A DNA stretch of 64,000 bases from contig NZ_JBQEKA010000002.1 in the NCBI RefSeq assembly GCF_052103615.1, positions 73,120-137,119 of the forward strand. The letters run 5' to 3'. A program made the position numbers and the translations under genes. This DNA is from Kerstersia sp052103615. Lineage in GTDB: Bacteria > Pseudomonadota > Gammaproteobacteria > Burkholderiales > Burkholderiaceae_B. The notes under the pieces were generated by a model. The model did not search any database. It worked only from the letters and a program-made list of their open reading frames with translations, and was not told the DNA's origin. Shown piece after piece: positions 1-6,618 of the stretch (positions are counted from its first letter, which is position 1; each line of letters starts with the position of its first letter).

Positions 1-1
1 C

Positions 2-445
2 CTGCAGACGCTGGGGGTGATGCTGGCAGGTTTGATGCTGGGGCCGTGGCGCGGCTTGCTGGCGGTGGCGCTGTATCTGCTGCTGGCCGCTGCCGGTTTG
101 CCTGTCTTGACTGGGGGGCGCGGCGGCCTGGGTGCGTTCATGGGCCCCAGCAGCGGTTTTCTGCTGGGGATGCTGGTCGGCAGCTGGGTGGTGGGTTACC
201 TCGCGGAGCGGGCGGCCTATCAGCAGAAAGCATTGCTGCATGCCGTGTCGGGCTATGCGCTGTCCGCATTTATTGGCGGCGTGCTGGTGGTCTATCTGTT
301 CGGCGTGCCGGGCATGGCGCTGACACTGGGCATGAGCTTGCAGCAGGCCTTGATGGCAGCCCTCATGTTCTTGCCTGGCGACATTATCAAAGTGCTGATT
401 GCGGCCTGGCTGACATTCCGCGTACGCCGCATCTACCCGCTGTAA
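2..445 (+). CDS. bioY: BioY, biotin ECF-transporter substrate-binding component (5' truncated by the window)
   Basis: Integral membrane S component that binds biotin for uptake; in many bacteria it works alone or with an ECF module. The reading frame is already open at base 2 and its first residues, LQTLGVMLAGLMLGP, match the BioY consensus after the first helix, so the true start lies upstream of the window and the GTG at 17 is internal. About 147 residues are visible of a family length near 190. Glycine-rich stretches (GGRGGLGAFMGPSSGFLLG) and several hydrophobic helices are typical of the family, and the C terminus is basic. No bioM/bioN-like genes are seen downstream; the next gene is convergent. 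Confidence 0.85.
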   Translation: MQTLGVMLAGLMLGPWRGLLAVALYLLLAAAGLPVLTGGRGGLGAFMGPSSGFLLGMLVGSWVVGYLAERAAYQQKALLHAVSGYALSAFIGGVLVVYLFGVPGMALTLGMSLQQALMAALMFLPGDIIKVLIAAWLTFRVRRIYPL

Positions 446-480
446 ACGGAAGCGGCGGCTATCCTGTCCGCTGCTGGCCG

Positions 481-508
481 GCGCTTGGGCGTTTAGACGC
501 CCAGGCGC
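481..508. terminator. Hairpin at the convergent bioY/livF-like junction
   Basis: Two 12-nt arms (481-492 and 497-508) pair with one G-U-type mismatch around a 4-nt loop. The structure covers the stop codon of the minus-strand ATPase gene. There is no U-run on either strand, so it may be a bidirectional stabilising hairpin instead of a true intrinsic terminator. Confidence 0.4.
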
Positions 509-1209
509 TGCAGTAGTGCTGTTTCGCGCGAGCTGAGTTCTGCCGCGGTGAAATGATCGGTAATGGCGCCGTTTTCCATGACATAAAACCGGTCAGCCAG
601 GGCGGCGGCAAAAGGAAAATTCTGTTCGATGAGCAGAATGCTGTAGCCCCGCGCTTTCAGTGCGGCAATGCTGTCCGCCATGGCTTCGATAATGACGGGT
701 GCCAGGCCTTCGGAGACTTCATCGAGCAAGAGCAGATTGGCTTGCGTGCGCAGAATGCGCGCCAGCGCCAGCATCTGCTGTTCGCCGCCGGATAGGCGGG
801 TACCTGGCGTCTGGCGCCGGGTTTCCAGATTGGGAAACAGTTGATAGATCTCTGCCACTGTCATGGCCTGCCCGCCGGGGACAGGCGTTGCGGGCGGCAG
901 CATCAGGTTTTCCTCGCAGCTCAGGCTGGCGAAGATGCCGCGTTCTTCAGGGCAATAACCTGCGCCCAGGCGCGCGATACGGTGAGGGGGCAAGTGAATG
1001 GTTTCGGCGCCGTTGACCTGCACTGAACCGCTGCGCTTCACGCCCAGGCCCATGATAGCGCGCAAAGTGGTCGTGCGGCCGGCGCCATTGCGGCCCAGCA
1101 GCGCGACAGCTTCCCCTTTGGGAACAGCAAGATTCACGCCCCGCAGGACATGGACGTTGCCATACCAGGCGTGCAAATCTTGCAGAACGAGGGCGGGGTT
1201 GTCTGTCAT
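493..1209 (-). CDS. Orphan LivF-type ABC transporter ATP-binding protein with Arg in Walker A
   Basis: ATPase of the branched-chain amino acid (LivF) family, cytoplasmic, expected to pair with a LivG ATPase and LivHM permeases. Visible motifs are Walker A as GRNGAGRTT, signature LSGGEQQM, Walker B LLLLDE and the LivF-type IEQN segment. The Walker A lysine is arginine (residue 45, codon CGC), while the other two Liv ATPases in this window have GAGK. I chose the ATG at 1209: an AGGA sits 6 nt before it but directly abuts the ATG at 1215. No permease or binding-protein gene is adjacent, and the upstream gene is nth. It may serve a transporter encoded elsewhere. Confidence 0.8.
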   Translation of the reverse strand: MTDNPALVLQDLHAWYGNVHVLRGVNLAVPKGEAVALLGRNGAGRTTTLRAIMGLGVKRSGSVQVNGAETIHLPPHRIARLGAGYCPEERGIFASLSCEENLMLPPATPVPGGQAMTVAEIYQLFPNLETRRQTPGTRLSGGEQQMLALARILRTQANLLLLDEVSEGLAPVIIEAMADSIAALKARGYSILLIEQNFPFAAALADRFYVMENGAITDHFTAAELSSRETALLQRLGV

Positions 1210-1322
1210 GATCATTCCTGGGCCGGCAGCAGGCCCGGCGCGTCAGGCATCATAGACGGAAACTGGCGCAGGCCGCAGGAGAGCGGCGGGGCTGGCGTGC
1301 TGCCGGTTTGGCTGTTTGCCGT

Positions 1323-1958
1323 TTAAGCGGCGGTTTTTTCCTTGAAGTCACACAGATCGGAAACCCCGCATTGCGGGCATTTCGGTTTGCGCGCCACACA
1401 GACATAGCGGCCATGCAGAATCAGCCAGTGGTGCGCATCCTGCTTGTACTTGCGCGGCACGACCCGTTCCAGCCGCTGCTCGACAGCGACCACATCCTTG
1501 CCAGGCGCCAGGCCGGTGCGGTTGGAGACGCGGAAAATATGCGTGTCAACGGCGATCGTGGGCATGCCAAAGGCGGTATTGAGAACCACGTTGGCGGTTT
1601 TGCGGCCCACGCCGGGCAAGGATTCCAGCACGGCGCGGTCGGGCGGCACGTCGCCGCCGAAGCGTTCCAGCAGAATGCGGCTAGTGGCGACGGCGTTTTT
1701 CGCCTTGGTGCGGAACAGGCCGATGGTCTTAATGTATTCCGCCACGCCTTCTTCCCCCAAAGCGACCAGCCCGGCGGCGGTGCCGTGTTCCGGGAAAAAG
1801 CGCCGGGTGGCGATATTGACGGATTTATCGGTTGCCTGAGCGGACAGCAGAACGGCGATCAGCAACTGGAAGTTGCTGCCGTATTCAAGTTCGGTCGTGG
1901 GGTGAGGATTGGCTGCCTGGAAGCGGGCAAACATTTCCTCGCGCTGGGCCTGGTTCAT
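1323..1958 (-). CDS. nth: Endonuclease III (DNA glycosylase/AP lyase)
   Basis: Base-excision repair enzyme that removes oxidised pyrimidines and cleaves AP sites. The 211-residue length equals that of E. coli Nth. The helix-hairpin-helix LPGVGRKTA carries the catalytic Lys120, and Asp138 lies in AVDTHIFR. The [4Fe-4S] ligands are Cys187, Cys194, Cys197 and Cys203 (C-x6-C-x2-C-x5-C). Its ATG overlaps the stop codon of the rnfB-like gene by 4 nt (ATGA), so the two are probably translationally coupled in a run with fpr and fdxA. Confidence 0.97.
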   Translation of the reverse strand: MNQAQREEMFARFQAANPHPTTELEYGSNFQLLIAVLLSAQATDKSVNIATRRFFPEHGTAAGLVALGEEGVAEYIKTIGLFRTKAKNAVATSRILLERFGGDVPPDRAVLESLPGVGRKTANVVLNTAFGMPTIAVDTHIFRVSNRTGLAPGKDVVAVEQRLERVVPRKYKQDAHHWLILHGRYVCVARKPKCPQCGVSDLCDFKEKTAA

Positions 1959-2635
1959 GGCGTGTCGCTGCCTGACGCGGCATCCGCGCCACGCCGCGCC
2001 CGCGCGCGCGCCAGCACATCGGCAATGACTGCCCGCTTGCGCGTTTCCGCGCCGCCGCCTTCGGCCGCCGGGGCTGCTGCCGCTGTCTGTGCGGCAGGCG
2101 CTGGCGGCAGGGCAGGCGCCTGCAGGCTGGCTTGCCGCAAACGCTGGCGGCGTGCTTGGCTTGCCTGGTGCCGCTGGCGCGCCACATCGGCATCATTGCG
2201 TTGCCAGTCGCGCCCGGCAGGGATCATGGTGATGCAATCGACCGGACAGGCGGGCAGGCACAATTCGCAGCCGGTACACCAGTCTTCCAGTACCGTATGC
2301 ATGCGCTTGTTGGCGCCGATGATGGCATCGACCGGACAGGCGGTGATGCACAGCGTACAGCCGATGCAATGCTTTTCTTCGATGACGGCGAGATGGAAAC
2401 CGTTGAAGTCGCCACAGGACGGATCCAGCGGCAGGACCGGCCTGTTCAGCAGTTGCGCCAGCGCTTCCACGCCAGCGCTGCCGCCGGGCGGGCAGCGGTT
2501 GATGGCTGCTTCGCCGGCGGCAATGGCGTCGGCATAGGGGCGGCAGCCCTCATAGCCGCATTGCGTGCATTGCGTTTGCGGCAGCAGGGCGTCAATACGG
2601 GGCGCCAGCCGCGCGGCGGACAGGATATCTGACAT
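1955..2635 (-). CDS. rnfB: RnfB-like electron-transfer iron-sulfur protein, without a membrane anchor
   Basis: Polyferredoxin related to RnfB/RsxB. An N-terminal cluster domain has Cys23, Cys26, Cys31 and Cys48 (C-x2-C-x4-C-x16-C, ending RCPPGG), followed by two bacterial 4Fe-4S motifs at about 90-101 and 120-131 (CIGCTLCITACP, CTGCELCLPACP). The tail from about 140 on is Ala/Arg/Gln-rich and low complexity. The start MSDILSAARL (2635) was chosen because the family domain begins within 20 residues; the frame stays open further upstream, but that part is unlike RnfB. The usual N-terminal transmembrane helix is absent, and no rnfA/C/D/G/E genes are nearby. The gene follows fpr by 44 nt and overlaps nth. 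Confidence 0.85.
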   Translation of the reverse strand: MSDILSAARLAPRIDALLPQTQCTQCGYEGCRPYADAIAAGEAAINRCPPGGSAGVEALAQLLNRPVLPLDPSCGDFNGFHLAVIEEKHCIGCTLCITACPVDAIIGANKRMHTVLEDWCTGCELCLPACPVDCITMIPAGRDWQRNDADVARQRHQASQARRQRLRQASLQAPALPPAPAAQTAAAAPAAEGGGAETRKRAVIADVLARARARRGADAASGSDTP

Positions 2636-2679
2636 AGTGGGGCCAAAAAACGGCCTGGCGCCTGACGGCGCCAGCAGGA

Positions 2680-3456
2680 TTACCAGTAGTTTTCGACGGC
2701 AAGATTGCCGGCATTGCCGCGGCGCCCGGGCGCGAAGCCCCGCGCCGACAGCAGTTTTCGGGTGTCGGACACCATGTCCGGGTTGCCGCACAGCATGATG
2801 CGCGAACGGGCTGGGTCCAGGCTGATGCCGGCCAGTTGCTCCAGCCTGCCATCTTCGAATAGCTGGGTCAGGCGCGCTTGCGGGTGATCGGCATAGGCTT
2901 CGCGTGTGGGCAGCGGCAGATAGCGCAGGCGGCCCTCATACTGGCGGGCCAGCGCTTCAATTTCTTCGCGGTACGCCAGTTCGGCGGTTTCACGCACGCC
3001 ATGGGCCAGGACAACCCGCGGAAAGCGTTGCCAGAGCACTGGGTCGCGCAGCATGGACAAATAGGCGGACAGGCCGGTGCCCGAGGCCACCAGCCAGATA
3101 TCTTCGCCATCGACAAAACGGTCCAGGGTCAGGAAACCGAAGACGGTGCGGTCGATGTAGAGCCTGGCGCCAGGGGCTAGCCCGGCCAGCCGTGTGCTGA
3201 AATCGCCCTCGGGCACAACGACGGAATAGAACTCCAGTTCATTTTCGTCGGGCGCCGACACCATGGAATAGGCGCGCCAGATGGTAGGCGCGGCATCGCT
3301 GGTGTCATCGGCGGGCAAACCCAGGCGGGCAAACTGGCCCGGCAGGAACTGAAAACCTTCCGGACGGCTGACCCGCACGGAAAACAATTTGCCCGGCATC
3401 CATTCGGTGCGGGACAGCAAGGTTTGCCGGGTGTATTTGTCAGCGTCGGTGGTCAT
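2680..3456 (-). CDS. fpr: Ferredoxin--NADP(+) reductase
   Basis: FAD flavoprotein that exchanges electrons between NADPH and ferredoxin or flavodoxin. At 258 residues it has bacterial FPR length. The FAD-binding motif RAYSMVSAP is at about 82-90, a phosphate-binding loop LVASGTGLSAYLSML is at about 142-156, a CGNP motif lies near 225, and the C terminus ends in an aromatic residue (VENYW) that stacks on the flavin. It lies 38 nt downstream of fdxA and upstream of the rnfB-like gene, so donor and acceptor are encoded side by side. Confidence 0.93.
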   Translation of the reverse strand: MTTDADKYTRQTLLSRTEWMPGKLFSVRVSRPEGFQFLPGQFARLGLPADDTSDAAPTIWRAYSMVSAPDENELEFYSVVVPEGDFSTRLAGLAPGARLYIDRTVFGFLTLDRFVDGEDIWLVASGTGLSAYLSMLRDPVLWQRFPRVVLAHGVRETAELAYREEIEALARQYEGRLRYLPLPTREAYADHPQARLTQLFEDGRLEQLAGISLDPARSRIMLCGNPDMVSDTRKLLSARGFAPGRRGNAGNLAVENYW

Positions 3457-3494
3457 GGCTTTCCTGGTTGGACAACGCCTGGAATACGCCAGGT

Positions 3495-3818
3495 TCAGCG
3501 TTCCAGGTATTGAAGTTTATCGGGCTTGCCGTTCCATTCTTCGGCGTCCGGCAAGGGTTCCTTGGCCCGGCTGATACTGGTAAAGACCGGGGTCAGCTCG
3601 GCATTCAGTTCAATGAACGCCTGTTGATCCTCGGGCACGTCTTCCTCGGCGAAGATGGCATTGGCTGGGCACTCTGGAATACAGACGGCACAGTCGATAC
3701 ACTCGTCCGGGTCGATGACCAGGAAATTGGGCCCTTCACGGAAGCAGTCGACAGGACATACGTCAACGCAATCGGTGAATTTGCATTTGATGCAGTTTTC
3801 GGTAACGACGTGAGTCAT
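3495..3818 (-). CDS. fdxA: Seven-iron ferredoxin FdxA
   Basis: Small soluble electron carrier with one [3Fe-4S] and one [4Fe-4S] cluster. The 107 residues match FdxA of pseudomonads and betaproteobacteria. N-terminal cysteines at 9, 12, 17, 21 and 25 (ENCIKCKFTDCVDVCPVDC) and a second set at 40, 43, 46 and 50 (CIDCAVCIPECP) are visible, followed by the FdxA-type C-terminal extension ending PDKLQYLER. It is the first gene of the minus-strand group fdxA-fpr-rnfB-nth and is divergent from pncB. Confidence 0.95.
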   Translation of the reverse strand: MTHVVTENCIKCKFTDCVDVCPVDCFREGPNFLVIDPDECIDCAVCIPECPANAIFAEEDVPEDQQAFIELNAELTPVFTSISRAKEPLPDAEEWNGKPDKLQYLER

Positions 3819-3862
3819 GCTGGCAGATGCGCTCTAGGCGCGTAAAGTATCGGCAAATAGGG

Positions 3863-3882
3863 CACAATTTTAGCGAATTGTG
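3863..3882. promoter_or_regulatory. Palindrome in the fdxA/pncB divergent region, possible operator
   Basis: CACAATT and AATTGTG form perfect 7-bp arms around a 6-nt centre, midway between the two divergent genes. A shorter inverted repeat, GAGAA-aaa-TTCTC, lies near 3934-3946 just before pncB. The binding protein is unknown. The 137-bp region has no further gene. Confidence 0.4.
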
Positions 3883-3955
3883 GCCGTAACCGCCGTAATT
3901 ACCCCTACCTGCACATGGTACTTGTGCTAATGTTGAGAAAAATTCTCATGCAGCC

Positions 3956-5131
3956 ATGATTATTAAATCTTTACTCGATACCGACTTATACAAATTTACT
4001 ATGATGCAGGTCGTCCTGCACCATTTCCCCGCCGCTCAGGTCGAGTATCGCTACAAGTGCCGCACCCAGGGTGTGGACCTTGTGCCATATCTGGATGAAA
4101 TTCGGGAAGAAGTACACGCCTTATGCGCGCTACGCTTCACTGAGAACGAACTGGCCTATCTCAGCGGCCTGCGTTTCATCAAGAGCGATTTCGTCGATTT
4201 TCTCGGTTTATTCCATTTGCCGGAACGCTGCATTCATATCGAAAAAGGCGAGCAGCCGGGCGAAATCGCCATTACGGTGCGGGGGCCGTGGCTGCATACC
4301 ATCCTGTTTGAAATTCCGGTGCTGGCGATTGTCAATGAGGTGTATTTTCGCAACACTCGCCAGCAGCCGGATTGGGAAGAAGGGCGCCAGCGCCTGAAAG
4401 ACAAGATCAAACTGGTGAATGAAGCGAAGGATTTGCCGCATTTCCGCGTGGCGGATTACGGGACGCGGCGCCGCTTTTCACGCGTATGGCACGAAGAAGT
4501 GCTGCAAACCCTGCAGGCCGGTCTCGGGCGCCATCTGGTGGGCACCAGCAACGTTGATCTGGCCATGCGCAACGGCATGACGCCGCTGGGCACCATGGCG
4601 CATGAGTATCTGCAGGCTTGCCAGGCCTTGGGCCCGCGTCTGCGCGATTCTCAGGTGTTTGCGCTGGAGACCTGGGCGCGCGAGTATCGTGGCGATCTGG
4701 GCATCGCGCTGTCTGATGTCTATGGCCTGGAAGCATTCCTGCGTGACTTCGACATGTATTTCTGCAAGCTCTTCGATGGCGCCCGCCATGATTCGGGGGA
4801 TCCATTTGAATGGGGCGAACGCCTGCTGGCGCATTACCAGGCCAACCGTGTCGATCCGCGTGACAAAACCCTGGTGTTTTCCGATTCACTCGATTTTCCC
4901 AAGGCCATTGAGCTGGCCCGGCGTTTCGAGGGGCGCTGCAAGGTGTCCTTCGGCATCGGTACCAATCTGACCAATGACCTGGGTTACGCGCCTTTGCAGA
5001 TCGTCATGAAAATGGTGCGCTGCAATGGCCAACCGGTTGCCAAGGTCTCTGATGCGCCGGAAAAAACCATGTGCGATGATCCTGCCTATCTGGCGTACCT
5101 GCGCCAGGTATTCAATTTGCCGCCGGTCTGA
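3956..5131 (+). CDS. pncB: Nicotinate phosphoribosyltransferase
   Basis: Converts nicotinate, PRPP and ATP to nicotinate mononucleotide in the NAD salvage pathway (Preiss-Handler). The 391-residue protein starts MIIKSLLDTDLYKFTMMQ, the family N terminus that binds substrate. TMAHEYLQ near residue 215 contains the histidine that is phosphorylated during ATP use, and FDGARHDSGDPFEWG near 275-290 is the PRPP-binding region. The ATG at 3956 has only a weak ribosome-binding site. The gene appears monocistronic or cotranscribed with the next small gene, 35 nt downstream. Confidence 0.96.
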   Translation: MIIKSLLDTDLYKFTMMQVVLHHFPAAQVEYRYKCRTQGVDLVPYLDEIREEVHALCALRFTENELAYLSGLRFIKSDFVDFLGLFHLPERCIHIEKGEQPGEIAITVRGPWLHTILFEIPVLAIVNEVYFRNTRQQPDWEEGRQRLKDKIKLVNEAKDLPHFRVADYGTRRRFSRVWHEEVLQTLQAGLGRHLVGTSNVDLAMRNGMTPLGTMAHEYLQACQALGPRLRDSQVFALETWAREYRGDLGIALSDVYGLEAFLRDFDMYFCKLFDGARHDSGDPFEWGERLLAHYQANRVDPRDKTLVFSDSLDFPKAIELARRFEGRCKVSFGIGTNLTNDLGYAPLQIVMKMVRCNGQPVAKVSDAPEKTMCDDPAYLAYLRQVFNLPPV

Positions 5132-5166
5132 TCTTGCGCGGCCGGTTTTTCTCTAGGAAATAAAAA

Positions 5167-5520
5167 ATGTCGGATATCAAGCGATTCAACGTGGGCAAGC
5201 GCCTGTCGGATATGGCGGTTTACAACGGCGTGGCCTACCTGGCCGGCCAGGTGCCGGATGATACGACGCAGGACATCGTGGGCCAGACCCACCAGGTGCT
5301 GGCGACCATCGACAGCCTGCTCAAGGAAGCGGGCACCGACAAGTCGCGCATTCTGTACGCTCAGGTATTCGTGGCCCACATGAAGGAATTCGAAGGCATG
5401 AATCAGGCGTGGGAAGCCTGGGTCAGCGGCATTGAAGCGCCCCCCCGGGCGACGATCGAGGCGCGTCTGGCCAATCCCGATATCAAGGTTGAAATCGTTG
5501 TGACGGCAGCGGTGAAGTAA
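5167..5520 (+). CDS. RidA/YjgF family protein
   Basis: A 117-residue single-domain protein of the Rid family, whose archetype hydrolyses reactive enamine/imine intermediates from PLP enzymes. The C-terminal motif PPRATIEARLANPDIKVEI contains the conserved arginine that holds the substrate carboxylate (R in PPRAT). The glycine motif AYLAGQVP is also present. Divergence from the canonical RidA consensus suggests a Rid subgroup, so the substrate is uncertain. The last 38 bp overlap the 3' end of mtfA on the opposite strand. Confidence 0.85.
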   Translation: MSDIKRFNVGKRLSDMAVYNGVAYLAGQVPDDTTQDIVGQTHQVLATIDSLLKEAGTDKSRILYAQVFVAHMKEFEGMNQAWEAWVSGIEAPPRATIEARLANPDIKVEIVVTAAVK

Positions 5521-6349
5521 AACGGTGGCGCGGGTCCTGCCGGTAGTAGCGGCTGAGCTGCTCATACCAGGCCGGCATGGCCTGCGCCAGACGCCAGGGA
5601 TCCACGAAGAACACTTCGGAACTGACGGCGAAGAATTCCGCTTCGTCCGTCGCGGCGTAAGGGTCCAGCGGCAGGGCGGCATACCAGGGGTCGGCGTCCG
5701 GGCTTTCCGGGTCCAGGCCTGGCGGCAACGCGGCTTCGATCTCATCGAGCTGGCACCTTAGCGCTTCCAGCGCTTCTGCCAGAATCTGGCGCCACCTGCG
5801 CGGCGCCAGTCCTGCGTGCCCTTCCAGCCAGGGGGTGCCATCGGCATCGCCCGCGTACAGATCGAGTTTGTGCGCGAATTCATGAATGACCACATTGAAG
5901 CCTGGGCTGTCAGGCGCGACCGTATCGTCCCACGACAGCAAAACCGGGCCGCCATCCCAGGCCTGGCCTGCGGCTTCTTCCATATATTCATGCACGACGC
6001 CAATGGCATCGGCGTCCTGGCGCGGGATCAGAAAACCGCTGGGGTAAACGATGATTTCGTCCCAGCCGGCATAGAGCTCCACCGGCAGATGCAGAATCGG
6101 CAGGCAAGCCTGGGCGGCAAGCGTCAGGCGGATCTGATTGTCTATTGCCAGGCCCTGGGCGCCATTGATGGTTTTGCTGGCCAGCAGCCAGGCGGCGCGC
6201 TGCAGCAGCTGAGCGCGCTCCTGTTCGTCCAGCGCGGCGAGGTAGGGGGCGGCATGCAAGGTGGCTTCCCACAGCTCGGCGGGTATTTTGGCCTGCATGC
6301 GTGCGGTGGCGCTGCGTGACGCGCCGGAGCCGGTGAGCCAGCGGAACAT
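5483..6349 (-). CDS. mtfA: MtfA-like zinc-dependent peptidase
   Basis: Member of the MtfA/YeeI metallopeptidase family; in E. coli MtfA binds the repressor Mlc and so affects ptsG. The zinc motif HEFAH is at residues 156-160, followed by KLD; the third ligand is probably a Glu in the downstream EAEFFAVSSEVFF segment. At 288 residues it is near the family length of about 265. I selected ATG 6349 (MFRWLTG) because AGGA lies about 9 nt upstream and family proteins begin there; the frame extends upstream to 6499 with residues unlike the family. No PTS genes are nearby. Confidence 0.88.
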   Translation of the reverse strand: MFRWLTGSGASRSATARMQAKIPAELWEATLHAAPYLAALDEQERAQLLQRAAWLLASKTINGAQGLAIDNQIRLTLAAQACLPILHLPVELYAGWDEIIVYPSGFLIPRQDADAIGVVHEYMEEAAGQAWDGGPVLLSWDDTVAPDSPGFNVVIHEFAHKLDLYAGDADGTPWLEGHAGLAPRRWRQILAEALEALRCQLDEIEAALPPGLDPESPDADPWYAALPLDPYAATDEAEFFAVSSEVFFVDPWRLAQAMPAWYEQLSRYYRQDPRHRFTSPLPSQRFQP

Positions 6350-6524
6350 GGGCAATAGGTCCTGATTGAATGTCAACAGAGCCGGGTCATGCGCCCGGGC
6401 AGCCGCCGGGCGTCCGGGAACAGCGATAGCGTGGGCATGACGATGGCCGCAAGCCGAATTGTGGCATGCTTGGCCGCCATGGCGCGCTAAGCGCATCATG
6501 ATGGTGCATATACCGTTTTCCCGT

Positions 6525-6553
6525 TTGAATGTCGATTCCGGCTGGTGTAGAGT
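6525..6553 (+). promoter_or_regulatory. Candidate sigma-70 promoter for relA
   Basis: TTGAAT (6525-6530) and TAGAGT (6548-6553) are separated by 17 nt, placing the transcript start near 6560. It lies between the divergent mtfA and relA genes. Confidence 0.45.
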
Positions 6554-6569
6554 GTCTGCTCCGATAATG

Positions 6570-6592
6570 GCCCGCGAGCTTCGCGGGCTTTT
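6570..6592 (+). terminator. Terminator-like hairpin in the relA leader
   Basis: A perfect 8-bp stem (GCCCGCGA / TCGCGGGC) with a 3-nt loop is followed directly by TTTT. It starts only about 10 nt after the predicted transcript start and ends 26 nt before the relA ATG. It could attenuate relA or end a very short transcript. Confidence 0.5.
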
Positions 6593-6618
6593 CGTGTTCC
6601 TTGCCGCGATGGCGCCCT

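Noticed and set aside
2636..2791. Upstream extension of the rnfB-like gene in the same frame
   Set aside because: The extra 52 residues are Arg/Pro-rich, unlike the RnfB N terminus, and would overlap fpr.
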